Below are positions 49,172-59,296 of a stretch of 64,000 nucleotides of DNA, in pieces (position 1 is the stretch's first letter; each line of letters opens with the position of its first letter). The notes beneath the pieces are model-generated. The model was not told the origin of the DNA. It did not search any database and saw only the letters and a list, made by a program, of their open reading frames with translations. The translations under genes were made by a program, and so were the position numbers. The stretch comes from Chinchilla lanigera (taxonomy: Eukaryota > Chordata > Mammalia > Rodentia > Chinchillidae). The DNA lies in assembly GCF_000276665.1 (NCBI RefSeq), contig NW_004955502.1:900884-964883 (forward strand). The letters run 5' to 3'.

Positions 49172-49550
49172 AGTAAAGGCTTTCATAAATCTTTAAATAT
49201 TAAAAAGGTCATTGTTTTGATTTTGCATTTGAAAAAATAATTTGATTGTGTTTAGAAAATTAGCTGCTACCATTGTTTATTCAAAATTCAGTTATCACAC
49301 GTAATTATGTTCCCTCATCTTGTAGAAAATAAATCTGAAGGAAGACTTTCTTTTTCTTGATTATTTACATTTTTGTTTCTCTATCAGACACCTATGAGAT
49401 TATCATTTTATCTTTCAGATTTAGTTTTTTTCTTGAAACAAATTGATTGTCTTGCTAGTAGAGAATTAAAGTTCTTAGAATATGCAAAATGATGTAAGGA
49501 GATTCTGAAGTCGGGTCTTAAGAAACCCCTTGCTTCCAGCCAAGCCTTTT

Positions 49551-49645
49551 TTTTTTTTTTTGGTTTTTCTCCGGTACCGGGAACCGAACTCACGACCTTG
49601 TGCTTGCCAGGCAGGCGCTTTGCCGCCGAGCTAAATCCCCAGCCC
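49551..49645 (-). mobile_element. ID-type SINE, young-looking
   Basis: Reversed ID with CCGGTACCGGGAACCGAACT and GAGCTAAATCCCCAGCCCC. A perfect 15-bp target duplication, CCAGCCAAGCCTTTT, lies at 49536-49550 and 49646-49660. Low divergence and a perfect TSD suggest recent insertion. Confidence 0.94.
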
Positions 49646-49660
49646 CCAGCCAAGCCTTTT

Positions 49661-50110
49661 ATAAAGGTCATTCTGGGGAAGATCAGGCTACCACATGAGA
49701 TGCTAACTACCCCCAGACCATAGCGCCGTGAGGTAATTAACCACGGGAAGACCATGCAGTGTGGATGCAGCACAGAAACGTCGCCCGTCCCGCCCCAACC
49801 CACTGATTCCATCTGCTCCAGCCCCAAAGAAAGGAGACTGAAGCTAGTTTGTAGGTACCTGCCCTAGCAATGAGAGGGAACCCGACCACATCCAGACTGA
49901 AGGTCTTGGGAATATAGTTCCAGTGAAGCCTTCAAATCTACCTCTATTCACATTGCCTTTGCTGAGGACCTCTACATCATGGGCAAAGGTGAGAAAATCC
50001 TGGGTGAATTCCAAACCCACAAAACCCTGATCATAAAATGGCTTTGGTTTTATGCAATCAAGTTGTAAAGCAGGTGTTAGTAACAATAGACAATCAGAGC
50101 AATTACCTAC
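49661..50110. other. No recognised gene
   Basis: Less AT-rich than its surroundings. A GT-like splice donor (GGGCAAAGGTGAG near 49981) is visible but no partner exon could be defined. Confidence 0.4.
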
Positions 50111-50166
50111 AAGAAATACTAATATATATATATATACTAATATATATATATATATTAGTATTTCTT
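50111..50166. repeat. 24-bp inverted repeat around TA tract
   Basis: The arms 50111-50134 and 50143-50166 are exact reverse complements (AAGAAATACTAATATA... outer end) with an 8-base loop. Confidence 0.9.
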
Positions 50167-50939
50167 TGATAATTTTTTCTGATTTTTCTTTTAGTTTTGA
50201 TAGTGTGACTGTTTAGAACTTGTATAGTTTAGATTTACTTTCCATGTCTATTTCTATGTCTAGTATATCTTTTCAGTGTATTAAAAACAATTATCCCCTG
50301 GCATAATTCCTCCTCTTGTCTTTTAATTTAAAAACTTGCTTTCTTGCCATATCCAGTTGACTACTAAGTATTGAAATACTTAGTTCAGTCATTATATTTT
50401 ACATTTCCAATAACTCTTTCTTACTTAAGTTGTTCTCCCGCTTTGAAGGCATGTTTATCATATACCAAAACTCCTCTAATTTTACATAAAATATTGTTGA
50501 AGTTATTTATAAAGCATTCTCCTTCTTAAAAAACTGTGTTTCACCAAATGTTTGAATATTCTTATTGGTTCTTATGAAAGAAAATTGTTACAGTGTCTTT
50601 ATTAAGTAAACTCATTGAGTAAAAAAAAAATCCTTAAAATTCTACTGACTTGTTTCTCTATTTTTCAATAAAACTGAACTGCATAGAAACATCTTTCCTT
50701 ATAATGCTAAATAATGAAATGCCTGGCCCTGAACTTAAAAATTCAAGAATGCATAAATAATAGAAGTATTCTAAGAAATAAATGAAGGATACATGTTTTC
50801 TCTCTGAATATTCAGAGAGAGAAGTTCTATTTTGCATTATGAAACATTTAAATAATTGCACAAATTGTGAAAATGAGAACCTTCCAAAGAATATCCATTT
50901 TATTATTTTATCTAAAATGTACATCGATGGTTAAGCTTA
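50167..50939. other. No recognised feature
   Basis: AT-rich DNA without assigned features. Confidence 0.5.
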
Positions 50940-51395
50940 ACTGCCAAAGTGATTGGCTTGGGAACTAGCAAGGGGGTTAGTAAAGCACACCTTTGGATGT
51001 GTCTTGGTGGGTCACAGAGATATGACCTAGGGTACCGTAAATATCCTTTGCTCCTTCCTCTTTGTATCTGTTCCCATGCTCTGCTTCTTTTTTGTTGTTG
51101 TTGTTTGTTTGTTTGTTTTGTGTTTTCTTCTGGTACCAGGAGTGGAACTCACAACCTTGCACTAGCCAGGCAGGCACTGTGCCGCTGAGCTAAATAACCA
51201 GCCCCACCATGCTCTGCTTCTTGGTTGTCAAGAACTAAGCATGAATGCTCTGCCCTTCTGCCATGATATTCCTGCTTGTACCCAGCTTGCCATGTACTGA
51301 ATCCCCAAGAAACATAAGCCAGTTAAACCCCTCCTCCTTTAAATTGTAAATGTCACTTATTTGGTCCCAGTGGTATAAACCTGACCAGCACATGT
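50940..51395 (+). mobile_element. MaLR-like LTR, split by an ID insertion
   Basis: After removing the ID (51090-51206) and one TSD copy the sequence is continuous. The downstream part (CTTCTGCCATGATATTCCTG, AAGAAACATAAGCCAGTTAA, then a TTAAATTGTAAATGTC string) has the 3' pattern of rodent MaLR LTRs. The 5' limit is uncertain. Confidence 0.5.
51090..51206 (-). mobile_element. ID-type SINE
   Basis: Reversed ID with CTGGTACCAGGAGTGGAACT and CAGGCAGGCACTGTGCCGC. The tail is (TTG)n/(TTTG)n. A perfect 16-bp target duplication, CCATGCTCTGCTTCTT, lies at 51074-51089 and 51207-51222. Confidence 0.93.
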
Positions 51396-51467
51396 ACACA
51401 TCCATGAATCTTCAAACTATTTGTTCTGCTGTCTGTGAAATGCATGTCTTCATGATAATATACTTTG

Positions 51468-51473
51468 TTTTTT

Positions 51474-51507
<34 letters not shown>

Positions 51508-51699
51508 CTCCGGTACCAGGAACCGAACTCACGACCTTGCGCTTGCCAGGCAGGCGCTTTTGCCGCTGNNNNNNNNNNNNNNNNNNNNNNNNNNNNNNNN
51601 NNNNNNNNNNNNNNNNNNNNNNNNNNNNNNNNNNNNNNNNNNNNNNNNNNNNNNNNNNNNNNNNNNNNCGACCTTGCGCTTGCCAGGCAGGCGCTTTTG
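51468..51699 (-). mobile_element. ID-type SINE containing the assembly gap
   Basis: Left of the gap: T-run, then reversed young-type ID up to GCCGCTG (51568). Right of the gap: the ID restarts at CGACCTTGCGC (51669) and stops at GCGCTTTT. The two sides therefore overlap in ID coordinates, and the ID 5' end is missing on the right. A 14-bp duplication, GATAATATACTTTG, flanks the whole (51454-51467 and 51700-51713). Confidence 0.85.
51569..51668. other. Assembly gap (100 N)
   Basis: Exactly 100 N, a conventional placeholder length, so the true missing length is unknown. Open frames spanning it are meaningless. Confidence 0.98.
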
Positions 51700-51713
51700 G
51701 ATAATATACTTTG

Positions 51714-52087
51714 AATGAAGAAGTGTTATGATTTAAAAAACCCCTCAAGGCTTTAGAAATTCTTTCTGTGTCTTTTGAAAAAATTTTGGACTTATTTGTC
51801 TGTGTATTTATCTGTTGACAATATAGAAATTGATAGCTCAAAGGGCTAAATTGTTTGAAGGCTTATAAAGTTTTCTCTGCAGAGTCAGAAGAGGAGTATT
51901 AACAGCTTCCATTTCTCCCTTAGTCCTTGTGGAAAGATAAAAGCCCATGAGTCTTTAAAATTACGTTTATAACAATAAAGCCTTGTGCTTTATTTACATT
52001 GCCCCTGTTAACCTAGTGACACATTTTGTAATTTTCATTTTCATCTGCGTTCTAGAGGATACTTTCAAGTTTGGAATGGACTGTTAC
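51714..52087. other. No recognised feature
   Basis: Unique-looking sequence. Confidence 0.5.
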
Positions 52088-52165
52088 TGTGTTGCCAGGG
52101 CAGACCTGCAACTCACGTCCTCCTGCCTCAGCCTCCCAAGTAGCTGGATTATAGCCCTGCAGCAT
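52088..52165 (-). mobile_element. B1-type SINE fragment
   Basis: TTGCCAGGGCAGACCTGCAA, CCTCCTGCCTCAGCCTCCCA and AGTAGCTGGATTATAG form a shortened, reversed B1. Confidence 0.7.
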
Positions 52166-52788
52166 GGCATAGGACAGATTTTAGATCTCAGTAAAACTCT
52201 TTGCCCAGAAACAGCACTTTACATTTTGTTTTGACACGCAGTCAACCTTGCATTCACCACCTCAAGAGGATTACACTTGCGCCTTCTCCATGGGTCATCT
52301 GTGACGGTCCCGACAATGTGTATGAATTTGAAGCAACGCTCTCCTGCACTGTTGACCTGAACCACACCAGAAGGTAAAGAGGCAGTCACCAGTGTTTATC
52401 CTCAGTTTGGGTCCTGTGAAGTGACAGAAGACAAAAAATAATTAGCATTTCCTTGTGCACTCTCTTCAAGGCCATCGGATCTTGATGAGTGAGGAATGAA
52501 ATTAGTTGGTATCTATCTCCAACCTCACACATAGTTAGCAGCAGAGTTGCCAGGGGCTCCTCCCTTGTGTCCAGATGAGTGTTGCTGAAATTGCCCAATT
52601 GTACTGGTGGGTTATTGGGGCAGAATAAATGGTAGAAAGAAACAAATATGTCAGCTCTGTATTGGAATGTCAGTTTCAGTATTTTTTAATGATTCAGTAT
52701 ATTCTTAAAATTAACACCCCAGATGCTTGAAAAATGAGAACTAGAGTGGTTTTACTAGAGTGGCTTTTAAATTTCTACAAATATAATT
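52166..52788. other. No recognised gene
   Basis: No clear repeat or exon. Confidence 0.45.
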
Positions 52789-52873
52789 TCACCCAGTAAT
52801 ATAGCTCAGTGGCACAGCCCCTGCCTGGCAAAAGCAGGGTTGTGAGTTCGATTCCCAATACCAAATATATATA

Positions 52874-52917
<44 letters not shown>
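52789..52917 (+). mobile_element. ID-type SINE with expanded (TA)n tail
   Basis: Plus-strand ID (ATATAGCTCAGTGGCACAGC; GTGAGTTCGATTCCCAATAC) whose 3' tail has become a TA microsatellite of about 50 bp (52863-52917). Confidence 0.85.
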
Positions 52918-52934
52918 GATTCCAGTTAAATGTT

Positions 52935-53055
52935 TGTACAGCCCTATGTGTAATGGCATACACCTGCAATCCCAGCTACTCAAGGGCTGAAACAAGAGGG
53001 GTGTTAAGTTTGAGGTCAGTCTGGGAAATTATGTGAGAATTTATGTCAAAATGTT
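52935..53055 (+). mobile_element. B1-like SINE monomer
   Basis: GTAATGGCATACACCTGCAA, TCCCAGCTACTCAAGG, then GTTTGAGGTCAGTCTGGGAA: a diverged B1. Confidence 0.7.
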
Positions 53056-53061
53056 TTTAAA

Positions 53062-53263
53062 AGGTCTGAGGTTCATGACTCATGCCTATAATTCAAGCAG
53101 CCTGGGAGGCTGAAGCAGGAGAATTGGGAGTGAGCACTGTCCAGATAATTTAGCAAGTTTATGACAGCCTATCTCCAAATAAAATAAAATACTTTAGAAG
53201 AGCTGGCAACATAGTTCAGTGTGAAGGCCATGGGTTCAGTCCCAAGATCTGCAAAATAAATAA
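53062..53263 (+). mobile_element. B1-ID dimeric SINE
   Basis: A B1 half (CATGACTCATGCCTATAATT; GAGGCTGAAGCAGGAGAATT; CTATCTCCAAATAAAATAAA) is followed by an ID half (GCTGGCAACATAGTTCAG; GGGTTCAGTCCCAAGATC) and an A-rich tail. Confidence 0.75.
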
Positions 53264-53269
53264 ATAAGT

Positions 53270-53325
53270 AGGCTGGCCATACAGTTCAGCACTTCCTGGG
53301 TTCAACTGCTAGTACCGGAAATGTG
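53270..53325 (+). mobile_element. ID-like fragment
   Basis: GGCTGGCCATACAGTTCAG and GGGTTCAACTGCTAGTACC: a short, diverged ID body directly behind the dimer. Confidence 0.6.
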
Positions 53326-53331
53326 CTTGTA

Positions 53332-53380
53332 TACACACAAACACACAGACACACAGACACACACATACTCACACACAGGC
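53332..53380. repeat. (CA)n-rich microsatellite
   Basis: An ACACA-rich stretch with interruptions. Confidence 0.85.
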
Positions 53381-53829
53381 TGTACCAATTTCCACATATA
53401 TTTTACAGGCTTTTAGAAAATACAAATATTTCGCTGGCTGTGGAAAAATGCACTCCCATTCAAATGTTCAAATGCCTTGACTATAACTTGCTCTTAACCT
53501 TACTGTGCTTATTGCCAGTACACTACATGGATCAAAATGATTGAAGATATTGAATTTAAAATTGAACAATAATTTATCTTTGGATAAACTAAAGCTAGAA
53601 TTTACGCTCTTTGGAAAAATTATGACTACATAAATTATCGGGTCCTAAAGAAAATTTTAATGAAAATATAAATATAAATATTAAAAAATAAAGTACAGTA
53701 TATGAGAAAATATGACATAAAATTAAACCATTTAGAGAATATTTAACAAAACCAATAAAATATATAATGGTAAAACGTAAATGTACTATGTTAGGCATTT
53801 CTTTTTAAATTATAAGAAAATATTGTTAT

Positions 53830-54440
53830 ATAAAAAACATCCAAAATAATTTTAGTAAGTTATGGAATTTCTTCACTTTTCAATTGTCATGTAAATCAAA
53901 ATTGCTTCAAAGTCAATAAAGTATTATTTTGTATCTGTCAAATTAACAAAAATCAAACCAGTGAGAGTTTCCAAATTTGACTTTAGTATAAAATTAATAA
54001 ACACTGCGGTTGTATATTAATGGATGGGCTGATCGATGGATGGAGGAGTGGATGACAATTTATAATCTTTTGAATGGCAATAATCTGGTGCAAAGAAAAA
54101 CACTGATTGTATTTGTACACTCCAGATATTTTCTTTTGGAAATCTATTTTTAAAGATTTTTCAACAAAAGTTAAATATATATATCAAATCTGCATAAATA
54201 CACATACATAAAGATATTCATGGACATGTTGCAAAGAACTACACTACTCCTTTATAAGAAAATTTATTTTATGAATTGTGGTACAATATTTGATGGAATA
54301 TTAGCAAAACAGTTAATATCTAATAGCATCAAACCCTGAGGGGAGAAACATGAAAACTATTAATAATGTAAGAACATAATTTTGTATGAAGTTGGGACAA
54401 AATATCAAATTTGTGAAGTGTATCTATGTTCTGTTTCTAC
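53830..54440 (+). mobile_element. Possible ancient L1 3' end
   Basis: Decayed strings such as TGTCATGTAAATCAAAATTG (near 53886) and TGTGGTACAATATTTGATGG (near 54277) recall an ancient L1 ORF2 end. Low certainty. Confidence 0.4.
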
Positions 54441-55801
54441 TCAGGTAAAATAAGTTGTATGTGCTAAAAACACTGAAGAATCATGTGAAAGAAAGGAAAG
54501 TGTGTTTGTTAACAACTTTCAGACTCCTTAAGATTTTCATATAATAAAAGAAAAATCTATAAAATTCAAGATGGAGAGTAAAATTTATTAAAAAATAATA
54601 AATTTATCAGATTACTGCATATATATACTTCAAAGGGGACTTTGTGGGAAAATTTGTATTTATTTGCTCAAAAATTTGTATTTGTTTCCCTATGAATTGT
54701 ACACTGTGTGGAATGCTATAAAACAATAGCTATACTGTCATAAGAAGTGGCTTTGCTAATGTAAACACAATAGGATAGAAACACCACACATGAAATAGAA
54801 TGCTTGGGCTTGTCATTACACAAAAGTGATAAATATGACAAATTAAATTTAAAAATAATATATTACAAAAATAATATACTGCCTAACCCTAAAATTAATA
54901 AGGTTGACTTTTGTTTTTTATTAGACACTGTGATATTTGGGGATGTAAATTTGTAGAAAAGCTGAGTTATTTTTCTCATAGAGTAATCTCGGTAACCAAG
55001 CACTGCCTGGACAGTGACATAGCAGAACTCTGAAGTACTGTTATCTCTCCTTCCCCGCAGAGTAACAGAGTAGAAGAGTAGCTGCCATTGAAGAGAGTGA
55101 AGGGCAGAAATGTGGGCCACATGATGTGAAAGCCAGGAAGCCTCCCTTGGCTACCCCAAAGCCGGCATGAGCGTGGGCAGACCTCACACAGTCCAGGCAC
55201 AAGGACGCTCTCTGGAACACACCCACGCCCTGCTCACCCCTCTCTTAGTCTCTCAGGTAATTAAGAAGGGCGGTTTTCACTTTTTGCCCCGTGACCTGTT
55301 AGCTTCTAAATTTTAAATACTTTGAATATGATGCTTGGGACAAAATGAAAATAGAAGAAGAGAGTGATTTGAAAATAAAATCTATATTCCTTTTAAGATT
55401 AATTATGTTTCCCCTATGTCAAACTGTACAATATTTTATTTGGTGTGGACACTGTGAAATATAACCTGATGAATTGATATACTAAGACCATTCTGTCAGT
55501 GAATATAACCTCAGAAGCCTTCCTTACTATTTTCTTGACTAATTTGACATATAATATATAGTTGTTTATCTTCACTTGTCAAGAATTTTTTCATCATAAA
55601 TTTTAACTACTGTGGGTAATATATCTTACTTGCCCTTTAGCTTTCAAACAATAACTCTTGTACTATTGAATTCCCTCTGAGAACAATATATTAGAGAGTC
55701 ATAACAAATTTCAGGCTTCTAATAGCCTTCTCAATAATTATTCTACCATTTTGTCTAATTAAACACATACTTTAGTGTTTATACGTATATATAATATTAT
55801 T
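54441..55801. other. No recognised gene
   Basis: Short overlapping minus-strand frames at 54863-55226 lie in a slightly GC-richer patch but have no recognisable features. Confidence 0.45.
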
Positions 55802-55909
55802 TTTTTTTTTTTTTTTTTTTTGGTTTTTCTCCGGTACCGGGAACCGAACTCACGACCTTGCGCTTGCCAGGCAGGCGCTTTTTGCCGCTGAGCTAAATCC
55901 CCAGCCCCA
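55802..55909 (-). mobile_element. ID-type SINE, young-looking
   Basis: Reversed ID with CCGGTACCGGGAACCGAACT and GAGCTAAATCCCCAGCCCC. A perfect 13-bp duplication, ATATAATATTATT, lies at 55789-55801 and 55910-55922. Confidence 0.93.
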
Positions 55910-55931
55910 ATATAATATTATTAATGTTCTG

Positions 55932-56054
55932 GTTTTGTTTTTGTTTTTGTTTTTGTTTTTGTTTTTGTTTTTCTTCTGGTACCAGGAATCGAACTCACGA
56001 CCTTGTGCTTGCCAGGCAGGCTCTTTGCTGCTGAGCTAAATCCTCACCCCCCTG
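55932..56054 (-). mobile_element. ID-type SINE
   Basis: A second reversed ID only 22 bp further on. Its tail is a (GTTTTT)n run (about 55937-55970) and it carries CTGGTACCAGGAATCGAACT. An 8-bp duplication, ATGTTCTG, lies at 55924-55931 and 56055-56062. Confidence 0.92.
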
Positions 56055-56194
56055 ATGTTCTGTTTTATTCATTTGATTTAATAATAGCTCTAAAAAGTGT
56101 TAGCTTTTTTCTCATTTTTTCTGACATTTGGTCTAGAGAGGGAGGAAGTGAATTTAAGTGTGCTTTGTACATGAATAAAGCTTTATTTGTAGTT

Positions 56195-56750
56195 CCTGTT
56201 AGGATTATCCAGAGAATTGAGAGACACAGAGAGAGAAAAAGAGAGAAAGTCAGAGAAAGAGACAGAGAGATATAGACAGATATAGAGAGACACAGAAAGA
56301 GAGAGACAGAGAGAGGGAGAGAGAGAGATTTGTATAAGGCACTGGCTCATAGGTTTTTTGAGAATGAGTACCTCAAGACTCGTAGTTAGCTGCAGAATCA
56401 GGAAAAATGCTGGCTGTGTTCTATCTAAGTCCATCGGCCTGAGAGCCAATGCGGCCAATAGAGTTCATTTCCGGTCCAAATGCTGCAGGCTCAAGACAAG
56501 AAAATTTGGTGTTTCAGTTTGCATACAAGGACATTAAAAATGACAGCCCAACTGCTGTAGTAAGGCCTTAGGAGTTCCCTGTATTAGCTGAGTGGGGAGA
56601 CTTTCTGTTCTTTCCAGGCCTTGAACTGATTGTAAGAGAGCCATTCACATTAAGAAAGGCAATATGCTCCATTCCATTAACCATTTCAAATGTTTATCTC
56701 ATCCACACACACGCTTTAAGGCTCAGGGTAGTGTTGACTATGTGATCCAG
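56195..56750 (-). mobile_element. MLT2-like LTR (ERVL) with GA expansion
   Basis: Begins TTAGGATTATCCAGAGAATT, then a GA-rich tract (56215-56330). It continues with CACTGGCTCATAGG and TCCAGGCCTTGAACTGATTG and ends with CAAATGTTTATCTCATCCAC. The order matches the reverse of MLT2-type LTRs. No internal coding region is present. Confidence 0.6.
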
Positions 56751-57954
56751 TCAAGAGGATCCATAATTGAGCACTTGGGCTACATGAAGCGCCAGTGGGA
56801 GAACACCATAGCAGTAACCTCAAGTCGGCCTGGTTCCACTGGGAGTATTTCGTTGGGGTTTACAATCAATGCTATGGCTGATTTCCAGACCACTACTGAC
56901 CTTATATGTAAAACTAATGTGCAGGAAATTGTAGGGCATTTTAATTTTGTTTCAATGAACATTTTGGCTACTTCTAATTTAATCAATTTCAAAAATTTTG
57001 AAGATCTTCTAGAATAATTATGTTTTTGTGCACTCCTGTCTTTCTTTTCTTTGTTTTAATTACCCTGGCACAGAATTTTCAGATGTTGGTTTTAATACAA
57101 AAGAAATCAAAAGAAGAACAATTTAATAACATTTTGAGTCTAGAACAAACAGTATAGGAGTTTTTCAGATGGTGCACTAAAAGGGTAATTATTTTTTAAT
57201 TTATAGTATCAAGGGTGCCTTGTGTGATTTCTGTAAGTAGTTTTTCTTTTTCTCCTCAACTGAAATTGTTTCATAAGACTTTGGCTTTGAGGCTCACTGA
57301 TGTTAGCATTTTCACTTTACACACTGAGAATCTTCCAAGGGATCTCTGTGGGAAATTAATTTTTCTGTATTGAAAATTTAGTTTGTACTTAAGAGAAACT
57401 TCTGTTTGTTAACTATAACCATGAATCCCCCAAAGTTTTTGAGAAGTTTGAGAATGTTAGTTTTTATTTGTGAGTCTAAAAATTATCAATAGGGAGTGAC
57501 TTAATCTCTAAGTATGTAACATAAGCATTTAAGATGAAAGCTTTGGTCAAGCCAGTTTTGCATCCTTAATCTGAAAGAAAGGACTGCTGATTCTAAAATC
57601 TCAAGGTATACATCTGGGCAAGGTATAGGAATGGAGATCTAAATATATGGTTATTGTTACTTTAAAAAAAAATACAAAAGAGATACATCACCATTAATCC
57701 CTCTCAAAATACTCCTTCCCACTTTGAACACTCTTGTCTCTCCTGTCTTGCTACTTTTGAAGCCTGGAGTTTCTGGAATTCCTCTGAGATATAGTATGAC
57801 ATGAGATAGAAAAGAAAGAATAAAAAGAAAAAATGGTAAGTCCTGCTGCCAAATGCCCGCCGATGAAAGGCAGGCTCGAAACATGTCTCTGTGTCCTCAT
57901 CCATCTTCTTCACGGGATCTGGCATCACGTGATTTCTGACTCTTCCCCAAAGTC
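56751..57954. other. No recognised gene
   Basis: The plus-strand 117-codon frame (56664-57017) overlaps the LTR and shows no family features. Confidence 0.45.
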
Positions 57955-58160
57955 AAAATGACCACTAAAGGTAATTGCTTTGAATCGATTCACAACATCA
58001 AGGCATCCATGACAGCACAACACAGACACTCAAGAAAGAGGATCCCAGAACTGCTTCAGAAAGTGATGAGAGTGATAGGGTAGATGCAGTCAAACTGAGG
58101 AGGAAATTTTTGAAAGAGATTAAAGGCAATATGGCCTGTCTAATAAATTATAAACTTAAA
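57955..58160 (+). mobile_element. Possible mariner-like transposase remnant
   Basis: One frame reads NCFESIHNIKASMTAQHRHS and then RKRIPELLQKVM before a stop. The nucleotide stretch from 58049 aligns with 11184-11270. The pattern recalls the C-terminal part of a mariner-type transposase. Too decayed to be certain. Confidence 0.35.
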
Positions 58161-59147
58161 TACTCACTGCAGCTTTCTATCACACCTCTTGTTGCAAGTT
58201 ATGTTAAGTTACTCACAGTGATCACCCTCTCCTCTGTTGATGGCCATTTTCCCTGTTGTTTGTCTTACAGTTCACACATGGCCTTTCTTGCAGGGGTCAG
58301 GCCCAGCTGCTTGGCAAACCCTGATGTTCTGTCACTGACAGTGAACTGCTTGGAGCCCCCTGCCTGGTCCCGCTCATTCCCACCTTTGCTTTGCTCACCC
58401 CGACATCTCGCTGCTCCCCTCTCACCCTGCTAGGCCTGTTCATCCTGGAAGACATTGCTCGAGAGTCCCTCTCTCCATCTCCCCTGGGACCATCTCCTCG
58501 TCCCATCCACAGTGCAAACCATCTAATTACGCTCTTCCAGTTCCAGTGTCTCACAGGACCTTCATGTTCCCTTTGCCCTCTGTAGCAGCACAGAGAGAAA
58601 TAAGGACAGTGATCATTTCCTGCCCTAAATGAGCAATAACCAGAGCAGGTATTACTATAGAATTAGATTGCAGCAAGAAAATCTTTATAAGTTCTCCAGG
58701 GATAACTTCAAAGATGGAGCAAGTCTTGGCATAAAATTATATTAGTAATAGTAAACGAAGCTTCATTATTTTTCCACTTTCATTGAAGAGATAAAAGAAT
58801 GCAAGTTGAAAATAAAAGGAAGCATGACTGTTGCAGGCATAGAAAATAAAAGGAAGACGATTGTGGCAGGTGTAGGAAAATGCTGTAGGATTGGTCCTTT
58901 AAAGAGAAGATGAAGAGAGTGTATGCACACGGGAGAAGCTAATATCCTGACAGCAATCTGTGTACCACTGAGCTTACTGACCACCTGAGCACCTCTAGGG
59001 CAGGAGGGGAAGTAAGCACAAGGTAGCAAAGATGCTCAATGATATGGTCAAGTAGTGAAGAGGAGAGGATGAACCTTTGGATGTTCCAGGCCTGGAGCAA
59101 CACAGAGGTGGATCTTGCTTATCTGCACAGCCCTCAGAGTTGAGTTC
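58161..59147. other. No recognised gene; GC-richer patch
   Basis: 58250-58600 is more GC-rich and C/T-rich than its surroundings and could be an old LINE-2 or similar, but no family could be fixed. Its open frames on both strands lack recognisable features. Confidence 0.4.
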
Positions 59148-59163
59148 ACATAGATCAAGTGAC

Positions 59164-59280
59164 GGGGGCTGGGGATTTAGCTCAGCGGCAAAAGCGCCTG
59201 CCTGGCAAGCTCAAGGACATGAGTTCGGTTCCCCGTACCGGAGAAAAACCAAAAAAACAAAAAAACAACAACAACAAAAA
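59164..59280 (+). mobile_element. ID-type SINE, young-looking, full length
   Basis: The clearest plus-strand copy: GGGGCTGGGGATTTAGCTCA start, A box TTAGCTCAGCGGC, B box GAGTTCGGTTCC, a GTACCGGAG end and an A-rich tail with CAA repeats. A perfect 16-bp target duplication, ACATAGATCAAGTGAC, lies at 59148-59163 and 59281-59296. The promoter boxes look intact, so polymerase III transcription is possible. Confidence 0.95.
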
Positions 59281-59296
59281 ACATAGATCAAGTGAC

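Noticed and set aside
49408..49827. 139-codon minus-strand frame
   Set aside because: It crosses an ID SINE and its tail; the readable part is ID sequence.
51350..51841. Frames up to 162 codons across the gap
   Set aside because: They include 100 N and ID sequence.
56664..57017. 117-codon plus-strand frame
   Set aside because: It starts in an LTR-like repeat, has no recognised domains, and is paralleled by an antisense frame.
58110..58554. Frames of 107 and 85 codons in a GC-richer patch
   Set aside because: Proline/serine/leucine-rich translations on both strands without motifs; probably an old repeat or chance.
17751..59280. tRNA-like A and B boxes in many places
   Set aside because: They belong to ID SINEs with A-rich tails and target duplications, not to tRNA genes: no full cloverleaf or anticodon arm is visible.
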